Below, piece after piece: positions 43,501 to 47,684 of a DNA stretch of 47,684 bases. Both the position numbers and the translations under genes were made by a program. This DNA is from Dimargaris cristalligena (Eukaryota; Kickxellomycota; Dimargaritomycetes; Dimargaritales; Dimargaritaceae). Location: contig JANBQC010000173.1 in the NCBI GenBank assembly GCA_027576995.1, positions 1 to 47,684 on the forward strand, written 5' to 3'. The notes beneath the pieces were generated by a model, which was not told where the DNA came from, made no database searches, and saw nothing but the letters and a program-made list of their open reading frames with translations. Positions within the stretch are counted from its first letter, which is position 1. Every line of letters starts with the position of its first letter.

Positions 43501-45200
43501 CTTTCCGCCTTTCTCTCTCTCTCTCTACTCCATTGACCAGATTATACAAGGGGGACAGAGTTCCTTTGAGGGTGGTGTGAAGGATAAGGGTGAGTAAATT
43601 GGCCAACAGTCATTGTTGGGTAACTGATTTCCCAGGCCCATTGGAAAGCTACACAAGAGGACGGTAAAATACACTGGTATAAACTTACGACTGGGCAGTG
43701 CAGCAGAGTCGAGTCGGGGCTTCGAAGCTGGACTGGTGGTAATAAATAAAACAGATAAAGCTGCGTCGGTGCAAGTAGGCAGTGCAAAGCGAGGTGGATG
43801 AGTACATGTGTTTGTGAAAGACCTCCACCGCTTGGCGGACGGCGATAGTGCAACATGACGGCCCTCTCAAACAGGCCATTTTGCCGATGACAACGAACAT
43901 GCGCCCATCCACATGAATATACCTCTATACCTAAATGGCCTACCTTATAGAGTAATTTGCGAAGGAGGGGGATACGGTCGGAACTCAGCGGTTTACCAAA
44001 GTAGATAAGTATGCATAAGGAAGCAGAACAATTAGATTGAAACGCAGGGTAAAAGGGCAACCCTATTCAGCGGAAAGGAATATAAGATATGGAGCTCAAA
44101 TGTATGTTCGACGAAAGTAAATACGCGGCAGCAGTAGAGTAAAACCGTTAATTGAAACCTTCAAACACAGGGAGTGCGTATGAAGAAACCGTCGGTTGTG
44201 AACTAGATGGTTTAAAACGGGGAAATGGGATGTCAGGGTAAAAATTGCTGGAAAGTCGAACGGGGGTGGTACAGTGGATTAAAATGTACTTCCAGAAATG
44301 ATACAGAGTAGCCTCGGTATTTATCTCAAGTACAAAGTATAGAGAAGAAGGTTCAAAAAAATGGGATATAACAGGGTAGTGGAAACGAACATTTAAGCCT
44401 TTAATGGAAAGAGATACACTCTATAAAATAAAAAAACGCCAAGGGCGGTGGGATTGGTAAAGTATATCACGTAGAGTGCGTACATCTATCGCGCGGCTCT
44501 TCCATTGCATTTACCTATGGCGAAGCTGCGGGAGGTGGGGAAATAGCAAAGACTCTTCTCCCGCAGTCCTCCTCCCCCCCACCTTCCAATCCGCCTGGAC
44601 AATTTAGTCGCCCGAGGTATATGGCCTGCCAGGCAAAACTCGGGAGATCTGACCATTCCGCGGGCCAGTCGTGATGTCAATGTTGCGCTCCCTCCACACT
44701 CTTGAAACAATAGCGGCGGCTCTCACCCTATACTTTAGCCAATTCTCTTCGTTCCCCCTCATCATTATTGCTATGGAGGGAAGAACAGGAAGACAAAGGG
44801 AGGACGGTCATTCGACATCCTCCTATCCAGCACCAATCAGGTACGACCAATCTAAAGTAGAACGAAGGGGGTTGGACCAACCCCGCGTGATTATCCTTCC
44901 TACGTATAAATATAGGAGCGGATATTTATGTGGCAAAGAAGACTGAGTGGGGTGCCCCCATCTATATCTCCCGCGGCTCCTGTCCTTGCTTATCACGTAC
45001 CTTTCCACCTCTAAAGTCCAGGTTACCGGATCATGCGGTGATGTACTGGATTACTATAGGCTCGCAACACATTAAGCCAAGAAAGTCAGGCCAGGACGAA
45101 CGGTGGGGTAGTTAGATGATAAGGTGGGGGGAATGGAGTCGGTAGCAGTCCTATTTCACCAACCCTATGGGTATTTCAAGGCTGACGCAACCTGTGAGAC
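43501..45200. other. Non-coding or unrecognised region
   Basis: The start carries a (TC)n run (43512-43526). The longest frame is 172 codons on the minus strand (43542-44060). It has no domain and an unusual Leu/Ser/His/Cys-rich composition, and it contains a donor-like GTAAGTTT. I do not call it a gene. Several donor-like sites near 44503, 44728 and 44997 on the minus strand could belong to a spliced non-coding transcript. Confidence 0.35.
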
Positions 45201-47608
45201 ATGTATGATGGAGTTGGATGCTAAACGTAAGCACTCCATCTTCACTGAGTGGCTATGACGCTTTCAACGGTACCGGATGGGGGAATAAGGCTATGTGAGA
45301 CACCCCGACCTAGACCAGTTATTTGGACAATGGCCCCCAACTTCTCACGTATCTATTACATCGAAGACGATACAGGTATTTTATCGAGTTGGGTTTCCGA
45401 GTTTCATTTGGTTTATCGCCTCCCACACTAATAGAGGACCAATATATCCCACCCGTACATGGGCCACTTCTTGATCGCGACATTCGTACACTGTGCCTGG
45501 GATTTGCCGATCTTCCATTTCCCCCTCGTGGTCGCATACCCCTCCACGGCGGTACTGCTTGGTCAGATAACCCCATCTGGGATCAAATTAAACGATCACA
45601 CCAGCTCACTGTATATAAAAATGAGATTGAAAAAATAAAACCATTACTCCCCCCCTCTCCAAACCTCGAATCACCATAGTTATTTTTTTCCTGTGGGTAT
45701 TTAACCCAGTGCACGGCTACTGAGCTGTATAAACAAGACCTTGGGATGAGAGTGGGCAATGCAGTGATGTCCGCCGTAACTCCACCCATATACCGTTTCT
45801 TCTCACGCTGTTTAAGGGGCCCAGGTCACAGTATGTTTAAGACCTGAGATATTGAACCACAACAGCCGCTATATTATTATTATGATTCCCCAATGCAATG
45901 CGGTCGAACCGGACAACTCGCGGCAGCTCATATTGGACAACGAGTCTCGAGAGCAGAAGAGCCGGTAATTGAATCGAATTACCTCCGGGGGTTGTCTAAT
46001 GCTCTAGGCCCATTAACTGAGCAATGCCGGGAAGTATCGGTTACCCCAGTGAAACCAATGCACACCCCGAATGAATTGGTACCTTTTAGAGGTCAGGGGG
46101 GATGCTTTCCTTGCATAGTCCAAGGAGGAAAGGGTTGGGGAAGATGGGGGTGAATAATACACACCCCCCGTATGGGATTTGCGCTAGGGGATTTTTAAAG
46201 GTTAAAATGGAGACGGACAGGGCTATGTATAGCCTATTCTTGATAGCGGTAGTGCGAAATAGAGCGCAAGGAAGGGATTACGAGAGTGATTCATTCGATA
46301 TTAACACTCCTACTCGTCGCTACTGAAGCTGTTTACCACGCGAGGCGAGTAGTCCAATTACCCCGCTATATGTCCAAGGAATAGTTAAGGAATCTAGAAC
46401 AACAATAGTCGCTTCTATTAGGGATACTACATAGCTGGGGTATCATAAAGGGGTCGTGGGCTTTATATCCAATTCAGGGACTTATCAGCCGGTCTCCGTG
46501 TTTACCTCCATACCACCCCCCACCATGCTTTTCCTGCCTAATATTTTATTTCGTGTAAAGGAGGGCTTGAAGTAAAATTTAGTCTTATCAAGGGGGGTTC
46601 TTCGACCCAACCATCCACTTGTTCAGACCATTCGTTGATGACCTGGTTGGTTTCATATCTGCCATTGCATCCCCTTCTTGTATAATGGCACCTCGGTGGC
46701 TTATCCGGCCTCTATCTGATCTGTACTGGCGCATGTAGACCAATGTCCCGAATATTCCAAAGCCGCTATGTTGTGTAGCTTGACGCGTCCTGGAATGAGT
46801 GAAATTAAACATGATTTAGCCTTTTAGGCATACCATTCAGTGGGTAATAAGGGACACCGTCACGACCAACCCAACCTACATTGTGATAGACGTACGCCCA
46901 GCCAAAACCTATAGATTTGGACCAGCATTGGATACGAAATAATGGTAATTATTTAGGTCCGTTGCAGATGGCCCTCGAAACTTTAATAATTATGCATTAA
47001 TACCAGCCAATAAGAGACCCTTGGTGCTCATAGACCACAACACCCTTAATTGAAAACGAAAAATTGTTGCAGGGGTGAGGTCATAACCCGTGAATATAAT
47101 AAGTGGTTCAATTGATATATACTTTCCAAATAGCACTTTAGGGTAGTTCGCGGTAAAATACAAACTATGGGTTAAGAATTTACTAATATATGAGTCTCAA
47201 AGTCTCAATGACTAAATAAAAATAAAGAATAAATCAACTGTTTCACTTTAAAGGAATTGGTCAAACGAGAGACTGGGCTTAAGCTACCACTTTCGGAGCC
47301 ACTACTATTCTGCTCATTAGACCGGTGAGATCCACCATCGAGACTGGATTCACAGTGCTAACTAAGTCCGATATGCCGATAGTAGCGGATTATATGCAAA
47401 TTTATCCGGATAAAATAGTTATAGTAGGTGATAATCCAGCCATGGAAAAATATTTTTAAGTGCGTGTTTTACCCATTACAATATAATGCGGTTTATTTCC
47501 CAAATACTCAACAATTAGTGCCATACTTCGGTTCTAGCCGGGCTTTTGCTTTAGATTAATCAATATATAAATGCCCACTAGAGATAAAAAAGAAAATTAA
47601 AAATATAT
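45201..47608. other. Non-coding or unrecognised region before the tRNA gene
   Basis: Composition moves from mixed to AT-rich toward the right end. A 118-codon plus-strand frame (45323-45679) includes protein-like stretches (for example DQYIPPVHGPLLDRDI), and two more plus-strand frames follow at 45893-46326. None shows a domain I recognise, and their spacing with stops suggests decayed sequence. A stem-loop with an 8-bp stem lies at 45207-45240. Confidence 0.35.
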
Positions 47609-47680
47609 GCCTATTTCCAGAATCGAACTGAAGACCTTCTGCTTACTAGGCAGACGCTCTGCCAACTGAGCCAAACAGGC
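47609..47680 (-). tRNA. tRNA-Thr (anticodon AGU)
   Basis: A complete 72-nt cloverleaf on the minus strand. The acceptor arm GCCTGTT pairs with AATAGGC over seven positions (one G-U). The D arm is GCTC/GAGC around AGTTGGCA. The anticodon arm TCTGC/GCAGA holds the loop CTAGTAA, giving anticodon AGT (read as IGU after editing). The T arm is TTCAG, loop TTCGATT, then CTGGA. There is no intron. A run of five T follows within about ten bases of the 3' end, a good Pol III terminator. The internal A box (GGCTCAGTTGG) and B box (GTTCGATTC) are both present. Confidence 0.95.
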
Positions 47681-47684
47681 ATCT

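Noticed and set aside
45323..45679. 118-codon plus-strand frame as a transposase or reverse transcriptase remnant
   Set aside because: I could not see any catalytic motif; without a match it is left as unrecognised sequence.
1..47684. CRISPR array, rRNA genes, intact transposon with terminal repeats
   Set aside because: No spaced direct repeats, no rRNA-like sequence, and no paired terminal repeats with a coding core were seen. A genome-wide repeat search would be needed to find degraded dispersed elements.

Overview
The window is nuclear DNA of a fungus, most likely an early-diverging, Zoopagomycota-like lineage. Several features point to a fungus: a single-chain fused urease (bacterial gamma, beta and alpha regions in one polypeptide), a GH18/CBM19-type chitinase, an alpha-arrestin with PY motifs, a DH-PH Rho exchange factor, and short GT-AG introns with CTAAC or TACTAAT branch sites. 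The lineage is inferred from the style of these proteins and is not proven. Genes are GC-rich at third codon positions. They sit in much more AT-rich, microsatellite-rich intergenic DNA, which makes up well over half of the window.

Layout. 1-3.3 kb: AT-rich DNA with one weak reading frame, ending in a pyrimidine-rich urease leader. 3.34-6.70 kb (+): urease in four exons. 7.89-9.54 kb (+): Aim25-like phospholipid scramblase in three exons. 10.06-12.34 kb (-): intronless alpha-arrestin, convergent with the scramblase. 12.3-21.2 kb: no recognisable gene. The first 4 kb is purine-rich on + (so pyrimidine-rich upstream of the minus-strand arrestin), followed by AT-rich DNA. 21.2-22.8 kb (-): orphan secreted protein. 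22.8-26.1 kb: mostly AT-rich, with one LTR-like promoter/poly(A) pair. 26.1-28.4 kb (-): secreted modular chitinase. 30.2-31.7 kb (-): RNA polymerase III subunit RPC4/Rpc53 whose extreme C-terminus is not found. 34.0-38.7 kb (-): 1353-residue DH-PH RhoGEF, with a likely 5' UTR intron reaching to about 40.6 kb or further. 38.7-47.6 kb: no recognisable coding gene. 47.61-47.68 kb (-): a complete tRNA-Thr(AGU).

The genes do not form a known cluster. Their roles are nitrogen assimilation (urease), mitochondrial or membrane lipid handling (scramblase), ubiquitin-dependent endocytosis (arrestin), wall remodelling (chitinase), Pol III transcription (RPC4) and Rho signalling (RhoGEF).

The observations most worth checking are these: a roughly 70-residue insertion in the urease alpha region that ends in a histidine-rich stretch; a cluster of SUMO-consensus sites in RPC4 together with its missing tail; two exact consensus splice donors in the gene-free DNA upstream of the RhoGEF, matched by an acceptor 9 nt before its ATG; and the orphan secreted protein. 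I found no CRISPR array, no intact transposon and no rRNA.
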